64,000 bases of DNA from Catellatospora coxensis (GTDB taxonomy: Bacteria > Actinomycetota > Actinomycetes > Mycobacteriales > Micromonosporaceae), in the NCBI RefSeq assembly GCF_016862635.1, contig NZ_BONI01000036.1:1-64000 (forward strand), written 5' to 3'. How positions within the stretch are numbered: the first letter of the stretch is position 1; each line of letters opens with the position of its first letter. Below, one piece after another: positions 17,543-25,686 of this stretch. The position numbers and the translations under genes were made by a program. Below the pieces are notes generated by a model, which was not told the origin of the DNA, made no database searches, and saw only the letters and a list, made by a program, of their open reading frames with translations.

Positions 17543-18483
17543 GCCCCCAGTCGAGCGTCCTGTACGACGCCCCCGGCCCCCGCACCCGCCGCCGCACGAC
17601 CATCGCCGCCGTGCTGATCGGCGTGGCGCTGCTCGCCGGCGCCTACTACCTCGTCTACCGGCCACTGGAGGCCAAGGGCCAGTTCACCGCGGTCAAGTGG
17701 GGCCCGCTGGTCGATCTCGCCGACCCGAACCTGCCGCTGGTGTGGGAGCGCATCCGGCTCGGCATCATCGCCACGCTGACCGCCGCCGCGCTGGCCATCG
17801 TGTGCTCGCTGCTGGCCGGCACGCTGCTGGCCGTCGTCCGGATGCTGCTCAAGGAGCAGGCCAAGCGCCGCTACGCCGGGCTGCCGGCGGCCGCCGCTTA
17901 CGCCCTGCGCGGCCTCAACACCGCCCTGCGGGGCATCACCCGGTTCTGCGTCGAGGTCTTCCGCGGCCTGCCGGTGCTGGTCACCATCTTCTTCGCCTGG
18001 CGGATCTCCGGCATCAGCGACCCGCTCTGGCCGCTGGTCATCGGCCTGAGCATCTACAACAGCGTGGTCATCGCCGAGATCATCCGCTCCGGCATGGAGG
18101 GCCTGCCGCGCGGCCAGCGTGAGGCGGCCGACTCCCTCGGCCTGACCCCGTTCCAGGCCATCCTGCTGGTGCAGCTGCCGCAGGCGTTCCGGATCATGCT
18201 GCCCGCGCTGATCAGCCAGCTCGTCGTGATCCTCAAGGACACCACGCTCGGCTACATCATCACGTACGAGGACATCCTCGCCGTCGCGCAACAGATGATC
18301 CAGATCCTGCAGAACCCGATCCAGATGTACGTGATCATCGGCGCCGTCTTCATCGCGATCAACTACGCGCTGTCGCAGCTGGCCGCCTACGTCCAGCGCC
18401 GGGTCTCCCGGGTGCGGGCGCACAAGCCCGCCGCCGCGGCGACCGAGCTGGCCGCCAGCGAGCCGGTCGTCCTGGACGCCTGA
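17539..18483 (+). CDS. gluD: Glutamate-type ABC transporter, permease 2
   Basis: The second permease has 314 residues, with an extra N-terminal membrane segment and an insertion between the first helices (LLKEQAKRRYAG) compared with permease 1. The EAA loop is EAADSLGLTPFQAILLVQLP. It starts at ATG 17539 inside the previous stop codon. It ends 31 nt before a long hairpin that separates it from the convergent rny. Confidence 0.9.
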   Translation: MSPQSSVLYDAPGPRTRRRTTIAAVLIGVALLAGAYYLVYRPLEAKGQFTAVKWGPLVDLADPNLPLVWERIRLGIIATLTAAALAIVCSLLAGTLLAVVRMLLKEQAKRRYAGLPAAAAYALRGLNTALRGITRFCVEVFRGLPVLVTIFFAWRISGISDPLWPLVIGLSIYNSVVIAEIIRSGMEGLPRGQREAADSLGLTPFQAILLVQLPQAFRIMLPALISQLVVILKDTTLGYIITYEDILAVAQQMIQILQNPIQMYVIIGAVFIAINYALSQLAAYVQRRVSRVRAHKPAAAATELAASEPVVLDA

Positions 18484-18514
18484 CCGGGCTCACCCCCGTC
18501 GCCCACGCACTGAC

Positions 18515-18579
18515 AAGATCGCCGTTGGCGGTCAGAACGTCAGGTTCGACCTCACGTTCTGACCGCCAACGGCGATCTT
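18515..18579. terminator. 26-bp hairpin between convergent gluD and rny
   Basis: Positions 18515-18540 pair perfectly with 18554-18579; the loop itself can form AGGT-TCG-ACCT. The plus strand runs into TTTT at the end of the stem, so this is a convincing terminator for gluABCD and probably for rny. The outer arm AAGATCGCCGTT is shared with the hairpin at 13094. Confidence 0.8.
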
Positions 18580-18615
18580 TTCTCCCGTGCCCGGGCGGTG
18601 CGCCGGGTCTGCGGC

Positions 18616-20472
18616 TCAGCGGGCGATCTCGGTCGTACGCGACTCGCGGACCACGGTGATCCGGATCTGACCCGGGTAGGTCAGCTCCTCCTCGATCTGC
18701 TTGGCCACGTCCCGGGCCAGCACCGCCGCCCCGATCTCGTCGACCTCCTCGGGCCGCACCATGACCCGGATCTCCCGGCCGGCCTGCATCGCGAACACCT
18801 TGTCGACGCCGCTCTTGGCCCCGGCGATCTCCTCGATGCGCTCCAGCCGCTTGACGTACGCCTCCAGCGACTCCCGCCGCGCCCCCGGCCGCCCGCCCGA
18901 GCAGGCGTCCGACGCCTGGGTCAGCACGGCCTCGATGGTCTGCGGCTGCACCTCGTTGTGGTGCGCCTCGATCGCGTGCACGACCTCGTCGCTCTCGCCG
19001 AAGCGCCGGGCCACGTCCGCGCCGATGAGCGCGTGCGAGCCCTCCACCTCGTGGGTGAGCGCCTTGCCGATGTCGTGCAGGAACGCCGAGCGCTTGATCA
19101 GCTCCGGGTCCAGCTTCAGCTCCGAGGCCATGATCCCGGCGATGTGCGCGGTCTCGACCAGGTGCTTGAGCACGTTCTGCCCGTACGACGTCCGGTAGCG
19201 CAGCCGCCCCAGCAGGGTCACCAGCTCCGGGTGGATGTCGGTGATGCCGACCTCGACCAGTGCGTCCTCCGCAGCGCGCTGGCACATCCGCTCGACCTCG
19301 AACCGGGCGACGTCGTACACCTCCTCGATGCGGTGCGGATGGATCCGCCCGTCGAGGACCAGCTTCTCCAGGGTGAGCCGGCCGACCTCCCGGCGCACCG
19401 GGTCGAAGCAGGACAGCAGCACCGCCTCGGGGGTGTCGTCGATGATCAGGTTGACCCCGGTGACGGTCTCGAAGGCCCGGATGTTGCGGCCCTCCCGGCC
19501 GATGATCCGGCCCTTCATCTCGTCGCTGGGCAGGTGCAGCACGCTGACCACGCTCTCGGCGGTCTGCTCGCTGGCCACCCGCTGGATCGCGTCGACCACG
19601 ATGTGCCGGGCCCGGGACTCGCCGGTCGACCGGGCGTCGGCCTCGATGTCGCGCACCAGCAGCGCGGCCTCGCGCTTGGCCTGGACCTCGATCGTCTCGA
19701 CGAGCTCGGTCTTGGCGGCGTCGGCGGTCAGCCCGGCGACCCGCTCCAGCTCCTTGCGCCGCTGCTCCTGCGCCTGGGCCAGCTCCTGCTCCTTGCTCTG
19801 CAGGCCCAGCTCCCACTTGGCCAGCTCGGCCTCGGCGGCGGCGATGCGGCGGTCGCGCTCGGCGAGGCGCTCGGCCTCCTCGACGTTCTGGCGCTCACGC
19901 TCGGCCAGCCGCTCGGCCTCGGCGGCGTGCATACGCTCGCGCTCGTCGAGGCGCTGCAGCCGCCGCTCGGCCTCGGCGGCCTGGTCCTTGGCGGTGGAGG
20001 TGAGCATCGCGATCTCGCGCTCGCCGGTGCGCCGGGCGGTCGAGCGGACCTGCTCGGCGTCCTCCTCGGCCTGCCGGTGGGCCCGCTGCAGCACGGTGTC
20101 GGCCTCGGCGTGGGCCGCGTCCAGCACCCGCTGCGCCTCGGCCCGGGAGGTGGTCACCTCGGCCTTCGCGGCGGCGTTCTCGGCGCGTACGGCGGTGGCC
20201 TCGGCGCGGGCGGCGGCCACGGAGCGGCGCTCGCCCTCCAGGGCGGTCTGCGCGTCGGAGACGGAGTTCTGCAGCTCGACCAGGGTCTGGCGCTGGCGCT
20301 CGCGCTCGGCCACGGCTTCCGGGTCGTCCACGATCACGCTCAGCGGCTGGCCGGTCGGGGCGGTGGGGGCGGCCAGCCGGCGCACCAGGCGCACGCCGAC
20401 CGCCAGCATCCCCGCCACCATCAGCGCGAGGAGGACGATCGCCGCCAGCAGCAGCCCTTCCATCGTGGTCAT
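18616..20472 (-). CDS. rny: Ribonuclease Y
   Basis: RNase Y is a membrane-anchored endoribonuclease starting mRNA decay. The 618-residue product has one N-terminal transmembrane helix (about 5-30), an unusually long Ala/Glu/Arg coiled coil (about 55-285), a KH domain with GRIIGREGRN (321-330) and an HD domain with HDIGKA (466-471). It is about 100 residues longer than the Bacillus enzyme, mostly in the coiled coil. ATG 20472 has no good ribosome binding site of its own. It lies inside the stop codon of a nine-codon upstream frame that does have CAGGAGG, so translation is probably coupled. Confidence 0.92.
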   Translation of the reverse strand: MTTMEGLLLAAIVLLALMVAGMLAVGVRLVRRLAAPTAPTGQPLSVIVDDPEAVAERERQRQTLVELQNSVSDAQTALEGERRSVAAARAEATAVRAENAAAKAEVTTSRAEAQRVLDAAHAEADTVLQRAHRQAEEDAEQVRSTARRTGEREIAMLTSTAKDQAAEAERRLQRLDERERMHAAEAERLAERERQNVEEAERLAERDRRIAAAEAELAKWELGLQSKEQELAQAQEQRRKELERVAGLTADAAKTELVETIEVQAKREAALLVRDIEADARSTGESRARHIVVDAIQRVASEQTAESVVSVLHLPSDEMKGRIIGREGRNIRAFETVTGVNLIIDDTPEAVLLSCFDPVRREVGRLTLEKLVLDGRIHPHRIEEVYDVARFEVERMCQRAAEDALVEVGITDIHPELVTLLGRLRYRTSYGQNVLKHLVETAHIAGIMASELKLDPELIKRSAFLHDIGKALTHEVEGSHALIGADVARRFGESDEVVHAIEAHHNEVQPQTIEAVLTQASDACSGGRPGARRESLEAYVKRLERIEEIAGAKSGVDKVFAMQAGREIRVMVRPEEVDEIGAAVLARDVAKQIEEELTYPGQIRITVVRESRTTEIAR

Positions 20473-20498
20473 GCCACTCGCCCGTCGAACTCGGTCAT
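20469..20498 (-). CDS. Nine-codon leader ORF coupled to rny
   Basis: ATG at 20496-20498 opens a frame MTEFDGRVA that ends in TGA at 20469-20471, overlapping the rny ATG as ATGA. CAGGAGG sits 5 nt upstream of this ATG, whereas rny itself has only GGCGAG. It probably loads ribosomes for rny and may sense translation; the peptide itself need not matter. Confidence 0.5.
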   Translation of the reverse strand: MTEFDGRVA

Positions 20499-20972
20499 GG
20501 CCGCCTCCTGACGCTCCGAACCGCCGACACGGTGTGACGGCGCGGAGGCAACCCGACCAGCTGTGCGGACCCGTCACACGACGCGCACGGCACGGCCCGG
20601 CGACACCCGCCCTTTCGGCGGATGCGACCGGCGCACCAAAGCCCGCGAACCGCTTCAACGGCCCTGAGCTGCGACTACATGTAGGCAGCCGCAGGGGTAC
20701 AGCGGCTGCGCGTATCCTCACCAGGCAAAACTGTTGTCGTACTGTTACACGTTCTATGTTGTGTGGTTTAACACGTACTGGTCGGTGATACCTCTCCTGC
20801 GAGGCTAGGTTGCCGATGGCGGTCCGGTCAAGAACTCATGATCGGACACCAAGACGGACGCATCGCCCATTGTGTCCGGTTGTCACGCAGCCCACCGATG
20901 CCGAACCGTGACCTGACCGGCGAACCCGCGCCGCGCCCGGCGTGTCGCGAACCCGACCGAAGGCCGAGAAAA
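20499..20972. promoter_or_regulatory. Upstream region of rny, no gene
   Basis: About 470 nt separate the recX stop from the rny leader. An unusually AT-rich stretch (about 20728-20775) on the minus strand offers a possible promoter, with TTAAAC and TAACAG 18 nt apart. Downstream of it, at 20685-20709, GCAGCCGC and GCGGCTGC form a perfect 8-bp hairpin in the presumed 5' leader. Nothing here looks protein-coding. Confidence 0.45.
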
Positions 20973-21731
20973 TCACTGCTCCGGCGTGTCGAAAAGGTCG
21001 GGGTCGAGCAGCTCCGCCAGCTCCGCGTCCTCGGCGCTGCGGGCGGCCAGGGCGTCCTTCACGGCCCGCACCGCGATCCCGCCCGGATAGCCCTTGCGCG
21101 CCAGCGCGCCCACCACCCGCCGGAACACCGCGTCCGGCTCGCCCCGCGTCGTACGCAGCTTGCGCACCGCCAGCTCGTACGCCGTCTGCGCCTGGGTCTC
21201 GTCGTCGAGCTCGGCCAGCGCCTCGGTGACCACCTCGGCGTCCACGCCGCGCCGCCGCAGCTCCTGCCCCAGCGCCCGGGACGCCAGCCCCTTGCCGTGA
21301 TGGCGGCTGGACACCCAGGCCCGGGCGAACGCCGCATCGTCGATCATGCCGACCTCGTCGTAGCGGTCCAGCACCGCCTCGGCGACCTCGTCGGCCACGT
21401 CCTTGGCCCGCATCGCGGCGGCCAGCTCCGCCCGGGTGCGCGGTCGCACCGCGAGCTGCCGCAGGCAGATCTCCCGCGCGACCTCGTGCGGGTCCCGCTG
21501 CGCCTGGCGCTTCGCGGCCCGCTCGGCCCGCGGCGACCCGTCGTCACCGGCCGGGCCGTCGCCGGAGGCCGACCCGAACCGACCCGCCGGACGGCGGCCG
21601 GCCGACGCGTCGTCGTCCGGCGGCCCGGTCCAGCCTTCGGGGTCGTCGCCGGGGCGCGCGGGGCGGGCCGGGGCGGGCGGTTTCGCGTCCCATCCCCGGC
21701 CGGTGCGCGCACCGCGGCGTCGTCCCACCAT
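20973..21731 (-). CDS. recX: Regulatory protein RecX
   Basis: RecX binds RecA filaments and modulates recombination. The conserved part begins near residue 85 (VAREICLRQLAVRPRTRAELAAAM) and shows the three tandem three-helix repeats. The first 80 residues are a Gly/Pro/Arg/Asp-rich, probably disordered extension, making this 252-residue protein longer than typical RecX. It starts 25 nt after recA and is surely cotranscribed with it. A start further inside cannot be excluded. Confidence 0.9.
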   Translation of the reverse strand: MVGRRRGARTGRGWDAKPPAPARPARPGDDPEGWTGPPDDDASAGRRPAGRFGSASGDGPAGDDGSPRAERAAKRQAQRDPHEVAREICLRQLAVRPRTRAELAAAMRAKDVADEVAEAVLDRYDEVGMIDDAAFARAWVSSRHHGKGLASRALGQELRRRGVDAEVVTEALAELDDETQAQTAYELAVRKLRTTRGEPDAVFRRVVGALARKGYPGGIAVRAVKDALAARSAEDAELAELLDPDLFDTPEQ

Positions 21732-21756
21732 GGGTCTGTCCGGCCTCAGGCGCCGA

Positions 21757-22806
21757 TCAGAAGTCGACCGGCGGCAGCGCCGGGCCGCCCGCGGCGTCCG
21801 ACACGCTCGACTGGCCGACGCCCAGCTTCTCCAGGATCTTCTTCTCGATCTCGGCGGCGACGTCCGGGTTCTCCTTGAGGAACTCGCGCGCCTTCTCCTT
21901 GCCCTGGCCCAGCTGGTCGCCCTCGTACGTGTACCAGGCGCCGGCCTTGCGGATGATGTTCTGCTCGACGCCCACGTCGATCAGCGAACCCTCGCGCGAG
22001 ATGCCCTTGCCGTACATGATGTCGAACTCGGCCTGCTTGAACGGCGAGGCGACCTTGTTCTTGACGACCTTGACGCGGGTGCGGTTACCCACGACCTCGG
22101 TGCCGTCCTTCAGGCTCTCGATGCGGCGGATGTCCATGCGCACCGAGGCGTAGAACTTCAGCGCCTTGCCACCGGTGGTGGTCTCCGGGCTGCCGAACAT
22201 GACGCCGATCTTCTCGCGCAGCTGGTTGATGAAGATCGCGGTGGTGTTGGAGCTGTGCAGGCCACCGGTCATCTTGCGCAGCGCCTGGCTCATGAGGCGG
22301 GCCTGCAGACCGACGTGGCTGTCACCCATCTCACCCTCGATCTCGGCGCGGGGCACCAGCGCCGCCACCGAGTCGATCACGATCAGGTCCAGCGCGCCGG
22401 AGCGGACCAGCATGTCCGCGATCTCCAGCGCCTGCTCACCGGTGTCCGGCTGGGAGACCAGCAGGGCGTCGGTGTCGACGCCGAGGGCCTTGGCGTACTC
22501 CGGGTCGAGGGCGTGCTCGGCGTCGATGATCGCCGCGATGCCGCCGGAGCGCTGCACGTTCGCGATGGCGTGCAGGGCCAGCGAGGTCTTGCCGCTGGAC
22601 TCCGGGCCGTAGATCTCGACGATGCGCCCGCGCGGCAGGCCGCCGATGCCCAGCGCCACGTCCAGCGCGATCGAGCCGGTGGGGATGATCGCCATCTGCA
22701 CCTGCGGCCGCTCGCCGAGGCGCATCACCGAGCCCTTGCCGAACTGCTTGTCGATCTGGGCGAGCGCCAGGTCGAGAGCCTTGCTCTTATCGGGATTAGC
22801 CGCCAT
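21757..22806 (-). CDS. recA: Recombinase RecA
   Basis: RecA forms ATP-dependent filaments on single-stranded DNA for strand exchange and triggers LexA self-cleavage. The 349-residue protein has Walker [19 protein letters not shown] (Walker B), the loop L2 region [31 protein letters not shown] and an acidic C-terminal tail. I prefer ATG 22806, which has AGAGGTGG about 8 nt upstream and matches the actinobacterial start. An in-frame GTG at 22866 would add 20 residues but lacks a ribosome binding site. Confidence 0.97.
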   Translation of the reverse strand: MAANPDKSKALDLALAQIDKQFGKGSVMRLGERPQVQMAIIPTGSIALDVALGIGGLPRGRIVEIYGPESSGKTSLALHAIANVQRSGGIAAIIDAEHALDPEYAKALGVDTDALLVSQPDTGEQALEIADMLVRSGALDLIVIDSVAALVPRAEIEGEMGDSHVGLQARLMSQALRKMTGGLHSSNTTAIFINQLREKIGVMFGSPETTTGGKALKFYASVRMDIRRIESLKDGTEVVGNRTRVKVVKNKVASPFKQAEFDIMYGKGISREGSLIDVGVEQNIIRKAGAWYTYEGDQLGQGKEKAREFLKENPDVAAEIEKKILEKLGVGQSSVSDAAGGPALPPVDF

Positions 22807-22872
22807 CTTCGTCGCCACCTCTTTTAGGGCACTGTCAGTCGCCGACTTCGCAGCCTTCTTCGTCACGCCGAC

Positions 22873-22895
22873 ACGCTAGGCGCTGGGTCCGACAA
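22873..22895 (-). promoter_or_regulatory. PafBC-type (RecA-NDp) promoter of recA
   Basis: On the minus strand TTGTCGGACCC-N6-TAGCGT matches the LexA-independent DNA-damage promoter TTGTCAGTGGC-N6-TAGGGT at 7 of 11 and 5 of 6 positions with exact spacing. It is about 70 nt upstream of the recA start. Confidence 0.6.
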
Positions 22896-22963
22896 AGGCG
22901 ATACGGGCACGCCGAGCCTGTGGACAACCGCGGCATGCCAAAGCACTGGTTGTGGACGATAGC

Positions 22964-22977
22964 CGAACACGTGTACG
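22964..22977 (-). promoter_or_regulatory. Candidate LexA (SOS) box upstream of recA
   Basis: CGAACACGTGTACG resembles the actinobacterial SOS box CGAAC-N4-GTTCG with one mismatch in the right half. It lies about 70 nt upstream of the PafBC-type promoter, as in the two-promoter layout known for mycobacterial recA. Confidence 0.5.
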
Positions 22978-23023
22978 AGCGCCATCCTGCCACGCCGTAG
23001 GTGTGCTCGCACACGCAAACCGG

Positions 23024-23224
23024 TCAGCGCAGGCGGCCGGGCACCCGTTCGGCGTACTGGTCGCACACGGCACGCCAGATCACGTGCACTTCCTCACCGT
23101 CGGCCAGGGCGGTGTCGATCGTCCGCCCGCCCAGCTGCGGCAGCACCTGGTCGGCGGCGACGCTGGCGGCGTAGGTCGGGCCGAAGACCTCGGTCAGCCG
23201 TTCGTAGAAGTCGGTCCGTCGCAT
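23024..23224 (-). CDS. DUF3046 domain-containing protein
   Basis: This small 66-residue cytoplasmic protein of unknown function is found next to recA across actinobacteria. The family pattern is visible: F..RL...FGP.YA.S.A.D.VL..LGGRT...AL..G......W.A.C....V.. It begins 4 nt after the MFS stop codon, so it is coupled to that gene, and ends about 50 nt before the SOS box of recA. Confidence 0.85.
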   Translation of the reverse strand: MRRTDFYERLTEVFGPTYAASVAADQVLPQLGGRTIDTALADGEEVHVIWRAVCDQYAERVPGRLR

Positions 23225-23228
23225 CGGG

Positions 23229-24617
23229 CTAGTCTGCCACCTTCACCGCCGCGAGCGTCGCGGGCCGCAGCGCCAGCGCGATCAGCGGGATCGTGGTCAG
23301 CGCCGCGAGCAGGGCCAGCACCGGATACCCGGCCAGCTCGACGACGATCCCGGACAGCACCCCGGCGCTCGCCCCGGACAGCCCGGTCACCAGGTCGGAC
23401 AGCCCCTGCGCGCGGGGCTTGACCGCCGCCGGCAGCGACTCGGTGAACAGCGTCGAGCCGGCCACCATGGTCCCGGACCAGCCGAGCCCCAGCGTCAGCA
23501 GCGCCACCGTGAGCAGCGCCGTGTCGTGGCCCGCGGTCGCGGCGAGCGCGCACGCGGCGATGAGCAGCGCCACCCCGCCCAGGATCACCGGCACCCGGCC
23601 GACCCGATCGGTGAGCCAGCCCACCACCGGCGACAGGCCGTACATGCCGGCCACGTGCACGCTCAGCACGAAGCCGACGATACGCAGGGTGTCCGGAGCG
23701 CTGTGGGTCTCGCCGATGTGCACCGGCGTCATCGCCATCACCGCGACCATGACCAGGTGGCCCAGCGCCATCGCGGTCATGCCCAGCCGGGCCGCCGGCG
23801 AGGCCAGCACCGCCCGCGCCGCCGAGCCCAGCGTGTGCCGCTCGGCCGGGCCACCGCCCGCCACCCTGTCGGCCGCGCCTTGCCCTGCCGCCGCCGCGAC
23901 GCCACCGGCCGCCGCACCTCCGGAGACCGGCGCGCCCGCGGGCAGCGCCGCTCCGGCGGTCGCCGTGGTCTGGTCCGCCGGGGTGCGCACACCGGCCGCG
24001 GTCTGCGCGAGCAGCAGCGGGTCGGGGCGCAGGAACAGGGTGAGCAGCAGGGCGCTGAGCAGGAACGAGGCGGAGGCGAAGGCGAACGGGCCCGCCAGCT
24101 CCGGGATGCCGAACCGGGACAGCGAGCCGCCCAGCGGGGCGGCCAGGTTCGGGCCGATCACCGCGCCGAACGTGGTGGACCACACCACCAGTGACAGCTG
24201 GCGGCCCCGGCGCTGCGGCTCGGCCAGGTCGGTGGCGGCGTACCGGGACTGCAGCTTCGCCGTGCTGCCCGCGCCGAACAGGAAGAAGCCGACGAACAGC
24301 AGCGGGATCGAGTCGAGCGCCGCCGAGGCCAGCACCGCCACCCCGCCCACCGCGCCGGTGAGATAGCACAGGGCCAGGCCGGGCCGCCTGCCGTACCGGC
24401 TCATCAGGGTCGCGGCCGGCACGGCCAGCACACCGCCGCCGACCACCGCCGCGCTCTGCGCCACCCCGGACAGGGCGGTGCCCGCCATCGCCCGGGTGAG
24501 CAGCGCGCCGACCGAGATGCCCATGGCCACGCCCAGGCCGCTGACGACCTCGACGACCATGAGCAGGCGAATGGTCCTGGCCTGGACCGCGCTGTGCGCG
24601 GCGACGGCGGACGTCAT
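23229..24617 (-). CDS. MFS transporter
   Basis: This 462-residue major facilitator has 12 predicted membrane segments in two halves. The loop motif LMSRYGRRPG between helices 2 and 3 is typical of the superfamily. The central loop is long and Ala/Gly/Pro-rich (about residues 205-265). GGGAG lies 6 nt before ATG 24617. A drug or metabolite exporter is likely, but no substrate can be assigned. Confidence 0.85.
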   Translation of the reverse strand: MTSAVAAHSAVQARTIRLLMVVEVVSGLGVAMGISVGALLTRAMAGTALSGVAQSAAVVGGGVLAVPAATLMSRYGRRPGLALCYLTGAVGGVAVLASAALDSIPLLFVGFFLFGAGSTAKLQSRYAATDLAEPQRRGRQLSLVVWSTTFGAVIGPNLAAPLGGSLSRFGIPELAGPFAFASASFLLSALLLTLFLRPDPLLLAQTAAGVRTPADQTTATAGAALPAGAPVSGGAAAGGVAAAAGQGAADRVAGGGPAERHTLGSAARAVLASPAARLGMTAMALGHLVMVAVMAMTPVHIGETHSAPDTLRIVGFVLSVHVAGMYGLSPVVGWLTDRVGRVPVILGGVALLIAACALAATAGHDTALLTVALLTLGLGWSGTMVAGSTLFTESLPAAVKPRAQGLSDLVTGLSGASAGVLSGIVVELAGYPVLALLAALTTIPLIALALRPATLAAVKVAD

Positions 24618-24701
24618 GAGGGGCTCCCGGGGGCGTAAGGGGTGTGGGCGCTTCCCCTACCTTGCCCGACCGGGCCCGTCCGCGCCGCCCCGCCCCCGCC
24701 C

Positions 24702-25208
24702 CTAGCGCAGGTCCTCGGGGAGCAGGTCCATCAGGAGGCCGTCGTGCCAGGAGCCGTCGGGGCCGAGTTCGTACCGGCGCATCACGCCCACCGGCTGGAA
24801 GCCGACCTTGGCGTAGCAGGCGATGGCCGCGGTGTTGTCCGCGGCGGGGTCGATCACCAGCCGGTGGTGCCCCAGCTCGTGGATCAGGTGCCGGGACAGC
24901 GTGCGTACCGCGTCGGTGCCCAGGCCGCGGCCGTGCACCCCGGGGTCGAGGTAGAGGTCCATGCCCGCGTGGCGGTACATGGCGTCGGTCTCCTCGTGCC
25001 ACTGGATGGCGCCGACGACCCGGCCCTCGTGCTCGATCGCCAGCAGTTCGAGATCGGGATCGGCCAGGTCGTCCTTGATCTCCGCGGCGAGATCCTCGCC
25101 CTGCCACCGGACGCGGACCTCCGGCGTGGCCCGGATCGCGGCGAGGCCGTCCACGTCCTCCGGGCCGGCCGGCCGCAGCGTGACCCGCTCGCCGTGTAAC
25201 GTCGTCAT
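24702..25208 (-). CDS. GNAT family N-acetyltransferase
   Basis: This single-domain acetyltransferase has 168 residues. It begins GERVTLRPAGPEDVDGL and has the acetyl-CoA loop VHGRGLGTDAV followed by IDPAADNTAAIACYAKVGF. The sequence resembles the AAC(6')-like branch of GNATs, but resistance should not be inferred from this. ATG 25208 is preceded at 6 nt by TACGGT (25215-25220), so the message is probably leaderless. Confidence 0.85.
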   Translation of the reverse strand: MTTLHGERVTLRPAGPEDVDGLAAIRATPEVRVRWQGEDLAAEIKDDLADPDLELLAIEHEGRVVGAIQWHEETDAMYRHAGMDLYLDPGVHGRGLGTDAVRTLSRHLIHELGHHRLVIDPAADNTAAIACYAKVGFQPVGVMRRYELGPDGSWHDGLLMDLLPEDLR

Positions 25209-25292
25209 GCCGTCACCGTACGGCCCGTCCCGGCTCCCGGCCCGAGGATTACCCATGATCGACTCTGGACGCGACTCGCTAGGCTCGGGCGC

Positions 25293-25595
25293 ATGCAGAT
25301 GACATGCCCGAAATGCCACGGACAGATGCGGCAGTACGAGCGCAACGGCGTCACCGTCGACCAGTGCACCGACTGCCGCGGCATCTTCCTCGACCGCGGT
25401 GAGCTGGAGCGGCTGACCGCGGCCGAGAACGCCTGGCACGGCAGCAGGCAGCAGGCCCCGCCGCCCCCGCAGCAGCAGCACGGCCACCACGACTCGTACC
25501 CCCGCCACGACCAGCACCGCTACGACGACCACGGCCACGGCCACCACAAGAAGCACAAGCACCAGGAGTCCTTCTTCGAGGACCTCTTCGGCTGA
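25293..25595 (+). CDS. TFIIB-type zinc-ribbon protein
   Basis: This 100-residue protein has an N-terminal zinc ribbon formed by C5-x2-C8 and C25-x2-C28 (MTCPKC and QCTDCRGIFLDRGEL). A His/Gln/Lys/Asp-rich tail (about 50-95) and the acidic aromatic end ESFFEDLFG follow. The tail could bind metal. Its role is unknown. TAGGCT lies 7 nt before ATG 25293, indicating a leaderless transcript. Confidence 0.8.
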   Translation: MQMTCPKCHGQMRQYERNGVTVDQCTDCRGIFLDRGELERLTAAENAWHGSRQQAPPPPQQQHGHHDSYPRHDQHRYDDHGHGHHKKHKHQESFFEDLFG

Positions 25596-25610
25596 CCGGC
25601 CCGCACTTCA

Positions 25611-25675
25611 ATCGACGTTGGCCTATCACGTCGAGTATCCGCGACCCGGAGTCGATGTGATAGGCCAACGTCGAT
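25611..25675. repeat. F element, copy 1 (65 nt)
   Basis: Perfect 19-bp arms (25611-25629 and 25657-25675, containing GACGTTGGCCTATCAC) enclose a 27-nt core. Other 65-nt copies are at 29260 and 51013. This copy lies between the convergent zinc-ribbon and MocR genes and is probably a bidirectional terminator. Confidence 0.85.
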
Positions 25676-25686
25676 GACAAGCCGGG

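Noticed and set aside
24702-25208. Aminoglycoside resistance gene
   Set aside because: Resemblance to AAC(6')-type GNATs is only at the level of the fold and first motif; many such actinobacterial GNATs have other or unknown substrates.
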